A stretch of 64,000 nt of DNA from Nitratireductor aestuarii (GCF_014641695.1 NZ_BMIF01000007.1:186001-250000), one strand, 5' to 3'; counted from the first letter of the stretch, positions 17,887 to 27,477 are shown. Numbers and translations: made by a program. Notes: generated by a model from the letters alone, not told the origin.

Positions 17887-18858
17887 TTGCTCACTGCATA
17901 TGTGGTCGATCATGACCGGCTTCTGCCCGTGACAGACCTCACCCTTCACAAGGAGGCGATCGTCTGGGCCGACCTCCTCGCCCCCACGCCAGAAGAGCAG
18001 CGCGCGGTGGAGGAATGGCTCGGTATCGAGTTTCCAAGCCGGGAAGAGATGGAGGAGATCGAGATCTCCAGCCGTCTTTATGCCGAGAACGGTGTGCACT
18101 ACATGACCGTGACCGTTCCGGTGCAATCCGACGGCGACTCGCCCGAGGTCGGACCCGTGACGTTCATCCTCGCGGGAGACAGGCTGCTCACGCTTCGCTT
18201 TCACACGCCCTATGCCTTCCAGACCTTTCCTGAGCTCGCCACCAAGACGCCCCTTGGCTGCAGCTCGGGCAGCATGATCCTCATCAGCCTGCTCGAAGTG
18301 ATCGTCGATCGCATCGCTGATGTGCTGGAGCGGACGAGCCAGGATATTCTCGAGATATCATCGCGAATCTTCCAGTCGCGCGAAAAGAAGGCGTCGACAC
18401 GGGACCAGCAGTTCCACGCAATCCTGCGGCAGATCGGCAAGAAGGAGCACCTGCTCTCCATCCTGCAGGAGAGCCTGCTGACGCTGAAACGCATGTCCGG
18501 CTACCTGACGGCGCTCAAGCTCTCCGCACCCGACAAGGAGGCGAGCGTGCGCATCAAGATCCTTTCGCGCGACATCATCTCGCTCGCCGACCACGCAATC
18601 GGCAAGTCGCAGAAGATCAACTTCCTGCTCGATGCGACGCTCGGCATGATCAACATCGAACAGAGCGCCATCATCAAGATCTTCTCCGTTGCGGCCGTCG
18701 TCTTCCTGCCACCCACGCTAGTGGCTTCCATCTACGGGATGAACTTTGGTATCATGCCGGAACTTCATTGGAGGTACGGATACCCGATGGCCATCGGCCT
18801 GATGGTTCTGTCCGCACTCCTTCCCTACCTCTATTTCAAGCGGCGCGGCTGGCTCTAG
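17887..18858 (+). CDS. corA: CorA family divalent-cation (Mg2+/Co2+) channel
   Basis: A 323-residue CorA-type protein. A long acidic N-terminal cytoplasmic domain is followed by two C-terminal membrane segments; the gating motif GMN lies at 284-286 between them (YGMNFGIMPELHWRYGYP). It ends in the basic tail FKRRGWL, as expected for a cytoplasmic C-terminus. The start is a TTG preceded by a perfect AAGGAGGT at 17873-17880 with 6-base spacing, which outweighs the rare codon. It stands alone between the Omp genes and two MaoC-like genes; 21 bases separate it from the first of these. Confidence 0.93.
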   Translation: MLTAYVVDHDRLLPVTDLTLHKEAIVWADLLAPTPEEQRAVEEWLGIEFPSREEMEEIEISSRLYAENGVHYMTVTVPVQSDGDSPEVGPVTFILAGDRLLTLRFHTPYAFQTFPELATKTPLGCSSGSMILISLLEVIVDRIADVLERTSQDILEISSRIFQSREKKASTRDQQFHAILRQIGKKEHLLSILQESLLTLKRMSGYLTALKLSAPDKEASVRIKILSRDIISLADHAIGKSQKINFLLDATLGMINIEQSAIIKIFSVAAVVFLPPTLVASIYGMNFGIMPELHWRYGYPMAIGLMVLSALLPYLYFKRRGWL

Positions 18859-18879
18859 CCGCGCTCCTGGGCAATCGAC

Positions 18880-19353
18880 ATGGACGTTACAGTGCGCGCG
18901 TATGAAGACTTTGCTGTGGGGCAATCATTCCCCTATGGCAAGAAGCTGATGACAGCCGAAGAAATCATTCGGTTCGCGAAGAAATTCGACCCACAGCCCA
19001 TGCATCTGGACGACGAGGCCGGAAAGGCGAGCCTGCTCGGCGGGATGGCAGCTTCGGGCTGGCATACGTGCGGCATCTTCATGCAGCTTGCCTTTGAGGC
19101 CTTCGTCAAGAATTCAACGGCGCAAGGGGCGCCTGGCGTCGATGATCTGCGGTGGAAGCGACCCGTCCATGCCGGAGACGAGCTCTCCGGGTCGTCCACG
19201 GTGCTGCAAAAGCGGGTTCTCAGATCGCGTCCGCACATCGGGCTGGTCACCTTCCGGCACATCATCACGAACCAGCGAAGTGAAACCGTCATGGAGCTGG
19301 AGAACTCCATTCTGTTCGCCCTCAGAGATCCGCAAACAGGAGCAGACGCATGA
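18880..19353 (+). CDS. MaoC-like hot-dog dehydratase (first of a pair)
   Basis: A 157-residue MaoC/enoyl-CoA hydratase-2 type hot-dog protein. The (R)-hydratase signature is visible as FDPQPMHLDDEAGKASLLGGMAASGWHT, with the catalytic Asp and His in place. Function by family: hydration of short enoyl-CoA or a related beta-hydroxyacyl substrate. Its stop overlaps the ATG of a paralogue by 4 bases (ATGA), so the two are probably a hetero-oligomer or act in sequence. Confidence 0.88.
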   Translation: MDVTVRAYEDFAVGQSFPYGKKLMTAEEIIRFAKKFDPQPMHLDDEAGKASLLGGMAASGWHTCGIFMQLAFEAFVKNSTAQGAPGVDDLRWKRPVHAGDELSGSSTVLQKRVLRSRPHIGLVTFRHIITNQRSETVMELENSILFALRDPQTGADA

Positions 19354-19841
19354 GCCGGGAACTCGACAGCTACTTGAGGATCGGCGAACGGGTGAACCTC
19401 GGCAGCCACCTTTTCACCGCAGAGGAGATCATCGACTACGCCAGCGAATTCGATCCGCAGGAATTCCACGTCGATCCTGCAAAGGCTGCTGACAGCCTAT
19501 TCGGGGGGCTCTGCGCTTCGGGCTGGCACACCTGCGCCATGTGGATGCGGCACAACACTGCCGAGCGGGACGGCGGGGGCGCACCGCGCTGGGAAGGTGA
19601 AGGCGCGGAACCTGAAAAAGGCCCCTCGCCCGGCTTCAGGAACCTGCGCTGGATGAAGCCGGTATTCGCAGGCGACACCATCACGTTCTACCGCACCTCG
19701 ATCAGTTACCGCCCGCTTGCCTCGCGGCCTGGCTGGATCGTGCTGCTTGCCAAGGGCGAAGCATTCAATGGCGATGGCCAGCAGGTCATGGAGATGGAGA
19801 ACTCGGTTCTCTACAAGTACAGCCCGACCAACTCGGCATAA
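19350..19841 (+). CDS. MaoC-like hot-dog dehydratase (second of a pair)
   Basis: A 163-residue MaoC-like protein, paralogue of the overlapping upstream gene: FDPQEFHVDPAKAADSLFGGLCASGWHT carries the same catalytic Asp/His pattern. A central insertion rich in Gly and charged residues (ERDGGGAPRWEGEGAEPEKG) distinguishes it from the partner and may form an interface or substrate lid. Terminator 20 bases downstream. Confidence 0.88.
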   Translation: MSRELDSYLRIGERVNLGSHLFTAEEIIDYASEFDPQEFHVDPAKAADSLFGGLCASGWHTCAMWMRHNTAERDGGGAPRWEGEGAEPEKGPSPGFRNLRWMKPVFAGDTITFYRTSISYRPLASRPGWIVLLAKGEAFNGDGQQVMEMENSVLYKYSPTNSA

Positions 19842-19861
19842 CTCTCGCAGCCAATGCGCAC

Positions 19862-19895
19862 AAAAGCCGCGACGGATGCGCCGCGGCTTTTTTGT
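19862..19895 (+). terminator. Intrinsic terminator after the MaoC-like pair
   Basis: Arms AAAGCCGCG and CGCGGCTTT around a 10-base loop, followed by TTTTGTTT. It directly precedes the first repeat unit at 19901. Confidence 0.88.
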
Positions 19896-19900
19896 TTCCC

Positions 19901-20052
19901 GCAACTCTGGACGGAAAACCGGTTCCCACTTTTCCTGGAGTTGACCGGTTTCTCGCAACTCCTGACGGAAAACCGGTTCCCACTTTTCCTGGAGTTGCTC
20001 TGTTTTCCCGCAACTCCAGACGGAAAACCGGTTCCCACTTTTCCTGGAGTTG
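19901..20052. repeat. Three tandem copies of a 43-base hairpin repeat
   Basis: Copies at 19901-19943, 19955-19997 and 20010-20052, period 54-55. Each holds the core ACGGAAAACCGGTTCCCACT between arms CAACTC(C) and GGAGTTG; the inner GGAAAA and TTTTCC also pair, and AACCGGTT is palindromic. A fourth copy lies at 28517. They resemble the small palindromic intergenic elements (RIME-like) of rhizobia. The unit nearest apt is followed by CTCTA, which supplies the apt stop codon on the minus strand. Confidence 0.85.
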
Positions 20053-20054
20053 CT

Positions 20055-20600
20055 CTATTCACCCTCGAACGAGATCAGGGTGCGCACGTCCACGCCCATG
20101 GCTTCCAGACGGGCGCGGCCGCCGAGATCCGGCAGGTCGATAACGAAACATGCCGCAACAATGTCAGCGCCGATCTGATGCAGAAGGCGGCAGGCCGCTT
20201 CTGCCGTGCCTCCGGTGGCGATCAAGTCGTCCACGAGGATGACCTTCTCGCCGGGCGCGACGGCATCCACATGCATCTCCATCTCGTCGAGACCGTACTC
20301 GAGGCTGTAGGCGACGCGCACCGTCTCGTGCGGAAGCTTGCCCTTCTTGCGGATCGGCACGAAGCCGGAAGAGAGCTGGTGCGCCATGGCGCCGCCCAGG
20401 ATGAAGCCGCGCGCCTCGATGCCGGCGATCTTGTCGATCTTGTTGCCGGCATAGGGGTGGACGAGCTCATCGATGGCACGGCGGAAAGCGCGCGCATTGC
20501 CGAGCAGCGTCGTGATATCGCGGAAGAGGACGCCGGGCTTCGGATAGTCCGGAATGGTCCGGATCGATTCCAGGAGGGTTTCTTCAAGCGTCCGCTTCAT
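20055..20600 (-). CDS. apt: Adenine phosphoribosyltransferase
   Basis: A 181-residue purine-salvage enzyme converting adenine and PRPP to AMP. The PRPP-binding motif [14 protein letters not shown] and the [16 protein letters not shown] region match Apt, as do [15 protein letters not shown] near the N-terminus and the [19 protein letters not shown] end. The start [10 protein letters not shown] has a GAGGAA site; the frame extends 25 codons upstream. The TAG stop lies 2 bases beyond the adjoining hairpin repeat. It follows petABC on the same strand, separated by a terminator. Confidence 0.96.
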   Translation of the reverse strand: MKRTLEETLLESIRTIPDYPKPGVLFRDITTLLGNARAFRRAIDELVHPYAGNKIDKIAGIEARGFILGGAMAHQLSSGFVPIRKKGKLPHETVRVAYSLEYGLDEMEMHVDAVAPGEKVILVDDLIATGGTAEAACRLLHQIGADIVAACFVIDLPDLGGRARLEAMGVDVRTLISFEGE

Positions 20601-20725
20601 CGTCAGTTCCTCGCCGTAGTCCGCTGTCTGGCGGGCACCAGAGGCGGCTGGAGGTGCGTTGGCAGGGCCATGCACCGAAAGTCTGTTGTTGATCCACCAA
20701 TAGCCAACACGGCCATACGCGCAAC

Positions 20726-20754
20726 AAAAAAGGGCGCCTCAGGGGCGCCCTTTT
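20726..20754 (-). terminator. Intrinsic terminator of petABC
   Basis: Arms AAAAGGGCGCC and GGCGCCCTTTT with a 5-base loop; on the minus strand it continues TTGTTGC after the U-run. It lies 21 bases after petC. Confidence 0.88.
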
Positions 20755-20775
20755 CAATGGAAGTTGCTTTCCGGA

Positions 20776-21609
20776 TCAGTGTGCAATGTCCTTCCAGACC
20801 TTGCGCTTGGTCAGGAACATCAGGCCCGCAAAGAGGACCAGGAAGACCATGACCACGAAGCCGGTGGACTTGCGAGCTTCAAGGTGCGGCTCGGCAGCCC
20901 ACATCAGGAAGGCCGAGATGTCGCGCGAGTACTGGTCGAGCGTCTCAGGCGAACCATCATCATAGGTCACCTGGCCGTCGGTCAGCGGCTGAGCCATCGC
21001 CAGCGAGTTGGAGGCGATGAAGTGCGGGTTGTAGTAGGTGCCTTCCGGAACCTGAACACCCTCAGGCGCTTCTTCGTAACCCGTCAGCAGGCTGTAGATG
21101 TAGTCCGGTCCACCTTCGGCATACTGCGTGAAGATGTCGAAGACGAAGGTCGGGAAGCCGCGCTCTACGGCGCGTGCCTTCGCGATCAGCGACAGATCTG
21201 GCGGAACAGCACCGTTGTTGGATGCTGCAGCCTGCTGCGCGTTGGCGAACGGAGCGGGGAAGTAATCCGACGGCGTCGCAGGACGGGTGAACATGTCACC
21301 GTCGTCGTTCGGGCCATCTTCAACTTCGTACTCTGCAGCCAGGGCACGGACCTGCCCTTCATCGTAGCCAAGGTCTGACAGCGTGCGGAAGGCCACGCGG
21401 CTCAGCGAGTGACACGAGGAACAGACCTCACGGTAGATCTTCAGACCGCGCTGCAGCTGACCCTTGTCGTAGTGACCGAACGGACCTGCGAAGCTCCAGT
21501 TCTGCTCGACAGGCTTCTCGTGCGGGAATTCAGCTGCACCAGCAGCACCGGCCAGCGAGAGCCCAACGCCAAGCGCGGCCAAGGTGCGGATAAACGTATT
21601 CATCGACAT
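20776..21609 (-). CDS. petC: Cytochrome c1 of the bc1 complex
   Basis: Haem-bearing subunit of ubiquinol-cytochrome c reductase. A cleaved signal peptide (AGAAGA-AE) precedes the haem motif C-SS-C-H (67-72 region in REVCSSCHSLSRV). The axial Met region and a C-terminal membrane anchor (GFVVMVFLVLFAGLMFLTKRK) are visible. The start MSMNTFIRTL is preferred because AAAGG lies 7 bases upstream; an ATG 15 bases earlier overlaps the petB region. Third gene of petABC, 3 bases after petB if the earlier ATG is counted. Confidence 0.95.
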   Translation of the reverse strand: MSMNTFIRTLAALGVGLSLAGAAGAAEFPHEKPVEQNWSFAGPFGHYDKGQLQRGLKIYREVCSSCHSLSRVAFRTLSDLGYDEGQVRALAAEYEVEDGPNDDGDMFTRPATPSDYFPAPFANAQQAAASNNGAVPPDLSLIAKARAVERGFPTFVFDIFTQYAEGGPDYIYSLLTGYEEAPEGVQVPEGTYYNPHFIASNSLAMAQPLTDGQVTYDDGSPETLDQYSRDISAFLMWAAEPHLEARKSTGFVVMVFLVLFAGLMFLTKRKVWKDIAH

Positions 21610-21627
21610 AATCCCTTTGCGCATCGC

Positions 21628-22914
21628 TTAGCCCTGGGTCGTCTGGGCTGCGGCATTCGCACCAGCCTTGTTCTTCTCCAGCACAGCTTCCGTGATGGAG
21701 TTCGGCAGACGACGTGGCGTTTCGATCAGGCCGAGAACCGGCATGATGATGATGAAGAAGGCGAAGTAGTAGAGCGTCGCACCCTGAGCGAGGGCAACAT
21801 ACAGGCCTTCTGCCGGACGGGAGCCGAGCCAGCCGAGGAACACGCTGTCAATGACGAAGAGCCAGAAGAACAGCTTGTACCAGGGACGGTAGACCGCCGA
21901 ACGAACCTTGGAGGTGTCGAGCCACGGAACCACGAACAGCACAGCGATCGCGCCGAACATCGCAAGAACGCCACCGAGCTTGGAGTCGATCGGTCCGATG
22001 TTGAAGGTGATCGCACGCAGGATCGCGTAGAACGGCAGGAAGTACCATTCCGGAACGATGTGGGCCGGCGTCACTAGGGCGTTAGCCTCGGTGTAGTTGT
22101 CCGGGTGACCCAGGAAGTTCGGGATGTAGAAGATGAAGTAGGCGAAGACCAGGAGGAAGACCACCATCGCCAGCGCGTCCTTAATGGTCGCATAGGGCGT
22201 GAAGGCAACCGTGTCGGTCTTCTGCTTGACTTCGATGCCGGTCGGGTTGGTCTGGCCGGTTACGTGCAGTGCCCAGACGTGCAGGACGACGACGCCAGCG
22301 ATCATGAAGGGCAGCAGGTAGTGCAGCGAGAAGAAACGGTTGAGCGTCGGGTTGTCAACGGCGAAGCCACCGAGCAGCAGCTGCTGGATCCAGTCACCAA
22401 CGACCGGGATCGCGGTGAAGAAGCCGGTGATAACGGTTGCACCCCAGAAGCTCATCTGGCCCCACGGAAGCACGTAGCCCATGAAGGCGGTTGCCATCAT
22501 GAGGAGGTAGATCACGCAGCCGAGGATCCAGAGCATCTCGCGGGGAGCCTTGTACGAACCGTAGTACAGGCCACGCATGATGTGGATGTAGACCGCGATG
22601 AAGAAGAACGATGCGCCGTTGGCATGCATGTAGCGGAGCAGCCAACCGGAGTTGACGTCGCGCATGATCTGCTCAACCGAGGTGAAGGCGACGCCCGTGT
22701 TGGCCGCGTAGTGCATGGCCAGAACGATACCCGTCACGATCTGCACCGCCAGCATCAGGCTGAGGATGCCGCCGAACGTGTAGGCATAGTTCAGGTTGCG
22801 CGGAACTGGGTAGGCAACGAAAGAATCATAGACCAGACGCGGCAATGGCAGCCGAGCGTCCATCCAGCGGCCTACGCCGGTCTTGGGTGTATAGGTAGAG
22901 TGTCCACCGCTCAT
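21628..22914 (-). CDS. petB: Cytochrome b of the bc1 complex
   Basis: A 428-residue membrane protein with eight predicted helices carrying haems bL and bH and the Qo and Qi sites. Visible signatures: [36 protein letters not shown] (two conserved His on helix B), [18 protein letters not shown] (cd region), and the PEW motif in [16 protein letters not shown] at the Qo site. Length and blocks are those of alphaproteobacterial complexes. It is flanked by the Rieske gene upstream and cytochrome c1 downstream. Confidence 0.97.
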   Translation of the reverse strand: MSGGHSTYTPKTGVGRWMDARLPLPRLVYDSFVAYPVPRNLNYAYTFGGILSLMLAVQIVTGIVLAMHYAANTGVAFTSVEQIMRDVNSGWLLRYMHANGASFFFIAVYIHIMRGLYYGSYKAPREMLWILGCVIYLLMMATAFMGYVLPWGQMSFWGATVITGFFTAIPVVGDWIQQLLLGGFAVDNPTLNRFFSLHYLLPFMIAGVVVLHVWALHVTGQTNPTGIEVKQKTDTVAFTPYATIKDALAMVVFLLVFAYFIFYIPNFLGHPDNYTEANALVTPAHIVPEWYFLPFYAILRAITFNIGPIDSKLGGVLAMFGAIAVLFVVPWLDTSKVRSAVYRPWYKLFFWLFVIDSVFLGWLGSRPAEGLYVALAQGATLYYFAFFIIIMPVLGLIETPRRLPNSITEAVLEKNKAGANAAAQTTQG

Positions 22915-22935
22915 AAAAATGTGCTCCCTACGCCC

Positions 22936-23496
22936 TTAGCCGACCTGAATGACGGTATCGGATACGAATGAAAACGTCGGTACGAGAAGGTTTTCTGGCG
23001 CAGGACCCTTACGGATGCGGCCAGCCGTATCGTAGTGCGAACCGTGGCACGGGCAGAACCAGCCGCCGAAATCACCGGCCTGACCGAGCGGCACGCAACC
23101 AAGGTGCGTACAGACGCCAAGCATCACAAGCCAGTTTTCCTTGCCCTCGCCTGCCGAGCGGCTGAGGTCGTCAGCGGGTGCATCGGCATTCAGGTTCTGG
23201 TTACGCGCAACGGGGTCCTTCAGCTCAGACAGGGGAACCTGACGAGCCTGCTCAATTTCTGCTTCAGTGCGGTTGCGAATGAAGACAGGGCGGCCGCGCC
23301 ACTTCACAGTCAGCGACATGCCAGGTTCGACTGCCGAGACATCGACCTGGATCGAAGCAAGGGCACGCGTCGATGCGTCAGGCTGCATCTGGTCAATAAA
23401 CGGCCAAACAGCGCCGGCGAGACCTACTGCACCGGCAGTGCCGGTAGCGACGTAGAGAAAATCGCGGCGAGTATGTTGGGAATCGGTAGCGCTCAC
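22936..23496 (-). CDS. petA: Rieske iron-sulphur subunit of the bc1 complex
   Basis: A 186-residue Tat-exported Rieske protein. The N-terminus has the twin Arg [11 protein letters not shown] and an uncleaved anchor helix. The [2Fe-2S] ligands are C129/H131 (CTHLGC, with C134 forming the disulphide) and C148/H151 (CPCHGS, with C150 in the disulphide). The start is GTG with GAGG about 5 bases upstream. First gene of petABC; about 290 bases upstream without a gene hold its promoter. Confidence 0.96.
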   Translation of the reverse strand: MSATDSQHTRRDFLYVATGTAGAVGLAGAVWPFIDQMQPDASTRALASIQVDVSAVEPGMSLTVKWRGRPVFIRNRTEAEIEQARQVPLSELKDPVARNQNLNADAPADDLSRSAGEGKENWLVMLGVCTHLGCVPLGQAGDFGGWFCPCHGSHYDTAGRIRKGPAPENLLVPTFSFVSDTVIQVG

Positions 23497-23788
23497 GAGA
23501 CCTCGATCCTTTCACCTCAGGCTAAAAACCCGGAGAAAAGGCTTATATCACTAAACCCATGCAACGGACTATCCGCTGATGGGCAAGCAATTCCCCCGGC
23601 AATTTGCGATGGTTTCTATGCTCGACATAAGCGCTTGTCCAGTCGCACCTCGGTTATTGGGCAGATTGTCGCGGGGGAAAATACGTAGAAAATGGATCAA
23701 ACGAGGCATTTTTGAGAAGCATCATCTTCACGCCTGAAGATGCTTAATCGATTTTAGACCATCTGAACTCGGGCCCGATGAAGCTCAC

Positions 23789-24097
23789 CTAGGATTGCCC
23801 AAGGCGCACCAGCACTTCGCGGGGAATGTTGAGTTCGCGGATGATTTCGTCGTGTTTGCGCAGCCCGACAAGCTCACGCTGGATGAAATAAGCGTAGACC
23901 GCATCCACAGCCTTCTTGCGGACAGCGAGCCGCTCCTCAGCATCTCCGGAGAATGCCAGCAGGTTAGCCACACATTCCTGTGCATTGCGTCCGGCATGGC
24001 CAAGCGCGGTCGCCATTTCTCCCGCCAGCTCGTAATCCAGAACGTTGATTCCGGTTTGCGGGGCGGAGGAAGAGTTCGATCCGGGCGGTCGAAGCAA
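23789..24097 (-). CDS. Small conserved-looking protein, possibly DUF6665-like
   Basis: A 102-residue protein starting with TTG, supported by GGGGAG 8 bases upstream. After a Ser/Pro-rich start the remainder is helical and charged (LDYELAGEMATALGHAGR, VRKKAVDAVYAYFIQRELVGLRKHDEIIRELNIPREVLVRLG). The C-terminal part looks like a DNA- or protein-binding helical domain. I associate it with a rhizobial small-protein family but cannot confirm the name. A competing frame at 23785-24228 is less plausible. Confidence 0.65.
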   Translation of the reverse strand: MLRPPGSNSSSAPQTGINVLDYELAGEMATALGHAGRNAQECVANLLAFSGDAEERLAVRKKAVDAVYAYFIQRELVGLRKHDEIIRELNIPREVLVRLGQS

Positions 24098-24190
24098 GGT
24101 TTGATTCTCCCCTCGATGGTTGCCGCAGCTTCAGCCAGGCATCTGGAGCGCCAGCTGCGATCGAGGAAATATAGACACTGATGCCCAAAT

Positions 24191-24222
24191 AAAAAGCCCG
24201 ACGGATTTGTGGTCCGCCGGGC
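24191..24222 (-). terminator. Intrinsic terminator of hemF
   Basis: On the minus strand GCCCGGCGGA and TCCGTCGGGC form a 10-base stem (G-U allowed) with a 7-base loop followed by TTTTTATT. It lies 27 bases after the hemF stop. Confidence 0.85.
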
Positions 24223-24248
24223 CGGCAATCACAGCTCTACATATATGC

Positions 24249-25163
24249 TTATGGCCACTTCACCACGGGTGGCATGCTCGACAGGATCGAATCCACGTTG
24301 CCGCCGGTCTTCAGGCCGAAGGTGGTGCCCCGATCATAGAGCAGGTTGAACTCGACATAGCGGCCGCGGCGCACCAGCTGTTCCTCGCGATCGGCCTCGG
24401 TCCAGTTGGTATTGAAGTTCCGGCGCACGAGATACGGGTATACGATCAGGAAGGCGCGGCCGACGTCCTGCGTGAAGGCAAAATCGGCGTTCCAGCCGCC
24501 CTTCTCTTCGGACGAGTGCAGCCAGTCGTAAAAGATGCCGCCGATGCCGCGCGCCTCATTTCGGTGCGGCAGGAAGAAGTACTCGTCGCACCATTCCTTC
24601 ATCTTGGCGTAATCGGCCACCTCGCGGTGCTTGTCGCAGACGAACTGCATCGCCTTGTGGAAGGCAACCGTATCCGGATCCTCCTGCGTGCGGCGGCGGT
24701 TCAGCACCGGCGTCAGATCGGCGCCCCCGCCAAACCACTGACGGCTGGTGACCACCATCCGGGTGTTCATATGGACGGCAGGCACATGCGGGTTCTGCGG
24801 GTGGGCGATCAGCGAAATGCCGGACGCCCAGAACTGCGGATCGGCTTCCGCTCCGGGAATCTGCTTGCGGAACTCGGGCGAGAATTCACCGTGGACGGTC
24901 GAGACGTGGACGCCAACCTTCTCGAACACGCGGCCATGCATGATAGACATGACGCCGCCGCCGCCCTTGCCCTCCTGGCGCAACCAGGGGGTGCGCTCGA
25001 AGCGGCCGGGCGCATGGCTCGACAGAGGGCCGGTCAGTTCATCTTCGAGGGCCTCGAAGGCCGCGCAGATGCGGTCGCGCAATTCCTCGAACCACTTCCG
25101 GGCAGTTTCCTTCTTCTGGTCTATGTCCTCCGGCAGGCCAACGGGAATCTCTTGCCGCTCCAT
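24249..25163 (-). CDS. hemF: Oxygen-dependent coproporphyrinogen III oxidase
   Basis: A 304-residue enzyme of haem synthesis converting coproporphyrinogen III to protoporphyrinogen IX with O2. Family sequence runs [61 protein letters not shown] and [37 protein letters not shown]. The start [10 protein letters not shown] follows an AAGGAG site. Its haem is needed by the nearby bc1 complex, but no operon link exists. Confidence 0.97.
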   Translation of the reverse strand: MERQEIPVGLPEDIDQKKETARKWFEELRDRICAAFEALEDELTGPLSSHAPGRFERTPWLRQEGKGGGGVMSIMHGRVFEKVGVHVSTVHGEFSPEFRKQIPGAEADPQFWASGISLIAHPQNPHVPAVHMNTRMVVTSRQWFGGGADLTPVLNRRRTQEDPDTVAFHKAMQFVCDKHREVADYAKMKEWCDEYFFLPHRNEARGIGGIFYDWLHSSEEKGGWNADFAFTQDVGRAFLIVYPYLVRRNFNTNWTEADREEQLVRRGRYVEFNLLYDRGTTFGLKTGGNVDSILSSMPPVVKWP

Positions 25164-25273
25164 GGAACTCCTTCCTGCACAAGGCGAACGAACAGTGCCA
25201 AGTGCAATAATTGACTCGCAATTTTGAGACTTGATCCCTAATCTCATTATATGCCGGGTCAAGGAGTTCTTTC

Positions 25274-25534
25274 GTGCGAGTACCCGCTAAACCTCCACTT
25301 TCGGGGCTGAAAAAGAGCCTCGACAAGAAGCGGTCGCAGGACGGTAGCCGCCTGCCACGGGACGGGTTCGTGCGCGAAACGTTCAAGCTGCCCCGAGCCG
25401 AAGCGCGCGCCAAAGCCAAGGAATGGCTGGAACGCTGGCCCAAGCAGGCCTACTGGACCGAGATCGAAAGCTGGGCAGAACGGCCGGGCGACCACATCGA
25501 ATTCACGATGCGCCGCCTGCCGAACGCGGATTAG
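25274..25534 (+). CDS. Small conserved-looking protein of unknown function
   Basis: An 86-residue basic, soluble protein with a GTG start and an AAGGAG site 8 bases upstream. Lys/Arg-rich N-terminal half ([20 protein letters not shown]), then a Trp-rich stretch ([22 protein letters not shown]) and [10 protein letters not shown] at the end. No domain is recognised; it looks like a small rhizobial protein. Divergent from hemF by about 110 bases. Confidence 0.7.
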   Translation: MRVPAKPPLSGLKKSLDKKRSQDGSRLPRDGFVRETFKLPRAEARAKAKEWLERWPKQAYWTEIESWAERPGDHIEFTMRRLPNAD

Positions 25535-25550
25535 AGCTCCACTGATATGC

Positions 25551-25571
25551 AGCGGGCCCTTGGTGCCCGCT
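25551..25571 (+). terminator. Hairpin after the 86-residue protein
   Basis: Seven-base arms AGCGGGC and GCCCGCT with loop CCTTGGT, 17 bases past the stop, followed only by TTGG. It may serve both this gene and the converging gene at 25580. Confidence 0.45.
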
Positions 25572-25579
25572 TGGAATGA

Positions 25580-26563
25580 TCATCCGCTGATCCGATCCCG
25601 GTCATGCGGCAGGGTGTAGTCGATCTCGGGGCCGACCGGGACGATGCCCGTCGGATTGATCGTCTTGTGGCTGCCGTAGTAGTGCGCCTTGATGTGCAGC
25701 ATGTTGACCGTCTCGGCCACACCCGGAACCTGAAAGAGTTCGCGCAGGTAGTTCGAAAGATTCGGATAATCGACGATCCGACGGATGTTGCACTTGAAGT
25801 GGCCAACATAGACCGGATCGAAGCGCACCAGCGTTGTGAACAGCCGCCAATCCGCTTCCGTCAGGCGGTTACCGACCAGGTAGCGCTGGCGAGACAGACG
25901 ATCCTCCAGCTTGTCCAGCGTGGCGAAAAGCTGCGTGACGGCCTCTTCGTAGGCTTCCTGCGTCGTCGCAAAGCCTGCGCGGTAGACGCCGTTGTTGACC
26001 TTTGCATAGACGATGTCGTTGATCGCATCGATCTCGGCCCGATGCTCCTCAGGGTAGAAATCCAGCGAGGCATCGCCCCATTCGTCAAACGCCTCGTTCA
26101 GCATGCGGATGATGTCCGCAGACTCGTTGGAGACAATCGTCTGGGTCTTCTTGTCCCACAGTACTGGCACCGTCACGCGGCCGGAGTAATGCGGGTCAGC
26201 ACGCGTGTAGATCTGGTGCAGGTAGTCGTAGCCGTAGAGGTCGTCGCCAGTGGCCCCGTCTTCCTTCAGGAAGGTCCAGCCATTCTCGCCCATGAAGTGA
26301 TGGACGATCGACACAGAAATCACGTCCTCCAGCTTCTTCAGCTTGCGGAAGATGAGTGTTCGATGCGCCCACGGGCAGGCAAGCGAAACGTAAAGGTGGT
26401 ATCGCCCGGGCTCAGCCTTGAAGCCGCGGCTGCGACCGTCTGCCGGCTCGCCGGTTTTCGTCACAAAATCCCGGAATTGCGATTTGGAGCGCTCGAAGCG
26501 ACCGCCCGTCTTTGAAGTGTCGTACCATTCGTCATGCCAGACGCCATCAACCAGTAGTCCCAT
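25580..26563 (-). CDS. Glutathionyl-hydroquinone reductase (Xi-class glutathione transferase)
   Basis: A 327-residue ECM4/YqjG-type Xi-class GST that reduces glutathionylated hydroquinones. The catalytic Cys lies in SLACPWAHRTLIFR; other blocks are HHFMGENGWTF, YTRADPHYSGRVTVPVLWDKKTQTIVSNES, and the C-terminal RRIVDYPNLSNYLRELFQVPGVAETVNMLHIKAHYYGSH. The start MGLLVDGVWHDEWYDT has an AAGGAG site. Typical length. Confidence 0.93.
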   Translation of the reverse strand: MGLLVDGVWHDEWYDTSKTGGRFERSKSQFRDFVTKTGEPADGRSRGFKAEPGRYHLYVSLACPWAHRTLIFRKLKKLEDVISVSIVHHFMGENGWTFLKEDGATGDDLYGYDYLHQIYTRADPHYSGRVTVPVLWDKKTQTIVSNESADIIRMLNEAFDEWGDASLDFYPEEHRAEIDAINDIVYAKVNNGVYRAGFATTQEAYEEAVTQLFATLDKLEDRLSRQRYLVGNRLTEADWRLFTTLVRFDPVYVGHFKCNIRRIVDYPNLSNYLRELFQVPGVAETVNMLHIKAHYYGSHKTINPTGIVPVGPEIDYTLPHDRDRISG

Positions 26564-26830
26564 CAGGATCTCCTTTTGTTGGCTGTGATGTATGGGACTA
26601 CGCGCGAGGTTCACAGGTGGTTTCGTGTGAACGGTGCGTCAACAGATTGCGCGGAACGCTTCAAGGCATATGGACGAGCGGAGATTTTGATGCTAGCAGC
26701 GCAAGCATCAGGGAGACTGAAGGTGGCATTTATCTCGATCGAGCGACGACGATAAGGCAGAAGCCCGCTGGACCGCGGGGGATTTCGTGCGGCCATTTCG
26801 TTACCAGTTAGCTCATCGGGTTCGTTTCCC

Positions 26831-27349
26831 ATGTCCTTCTCCGAGTTTACCTTCACGCAGGAAACTCCTGCGCACGACGCTGAGATTGAAGCCATCAACG
26901 CCGAGGCCTTTGGCCCAGGCCGTTTCGTCAAATCTTCCTACAAGATCCGTGAGGGCGGTGCGCACGACCGCTCCATGTCCTATGTCGTGCTAAAGGATGG
27001 GCATGTCGTCGCCTCCGTGCGCATGACGCCGATCGCCGCCGGACAAGGACGTGCGATGCTGCTCGGGCCGCTCGCCGTGAAGCCGGAGTTCAAGAACCAG
27101 GGTCTGGGCAAGGCGCTGGTGCGGATTGCGCTTGAGGCGGCTGCAACGGCTGGCGCAGGCGTGACCATGCTCGTGGGCGACGCGCCCTACTATGAGCCGC
27201 TCGGTTTCCGGCGGATCCCCTACGGCCAGATAGAGATGCCACGGCCGACGGACCCGAACCGGATGCTCGCGGTTGAGCACGTTCCCGGCGCTTTGAGCCT
27301 GATGCGCGGGCTCGTCACGCACGCCGCGCTGGCGGCAGTAATTTCCTGA
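26831..27349 (+). CDS. GNAT family N-acetyltransferase
   Basis: A 172-residue GNAT protein. The acetyl-CoA motif A is LAVKPEFKNQGLGKALVRIALEAA, with Q/R-x-x-G-x-G in QGLGKA. The block GDAPYYEPLGFRRIPYGQIEMP is typical of the subfamily with a C-terminal dispensable region. Substrate not known. Terminator 20 bases downstream. Confidence 0.88.
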   Translation: MSFSEFTFTQETPAHDAEIEAINAEAFGPGRFVKSSYKIREGGAHDRSMSYVVLKDGHVVASVRMTPIAAGQGRAMLLGPLAVKPEFKNQGLGKALVRIALEAAATAGAGVTMLVGDAPYYEPLGFRRIPYGQIEMPRPTDPNRMLAVEHVPGALSLMRGLVTHAALAAVIS

Positions 27350-27369
27350 ATAAATCAATATAGACGATG

Positions 27370-27399
27370 ATCGTGGCGGCTTCCGCGCCACGATTTCTG
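27370..27399 (+). terminator. Terminator of the GNAT gene
   Basis: Nine-base arms ATCGTGGCG and CGCCACGAT with a 7-base loop, followed by TTCTGCTTTC. Confidence 0.7.
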
Positions 27400-27477
27400 C
27401 TTTCTGTAAGATTTGTGACAGATTATATTACTGTTTGGCCTAGGAGTTGGCGGAATTGACCACGATAGGTGCTTCAA

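Noticed and set aside
19786-20062. Small frames containing PGKVGTGFPS repeats
   Set aside because: They are translations of the hairpin repeats, not genes.
23785-24228. 147-residue frame overlapping the gene at 23789-24097
   Set aside because: Arg/Ser/Trp-rich shadow composition; the TTG-started frame has a good ribosome site and regular composition.
25201-25255. FNR/FixK-like box (TTGAT...) upstream of hemF
   Set aside because: Only one half-site, TTGAT, is present; the ATCAA partner at the right spacing is missing.
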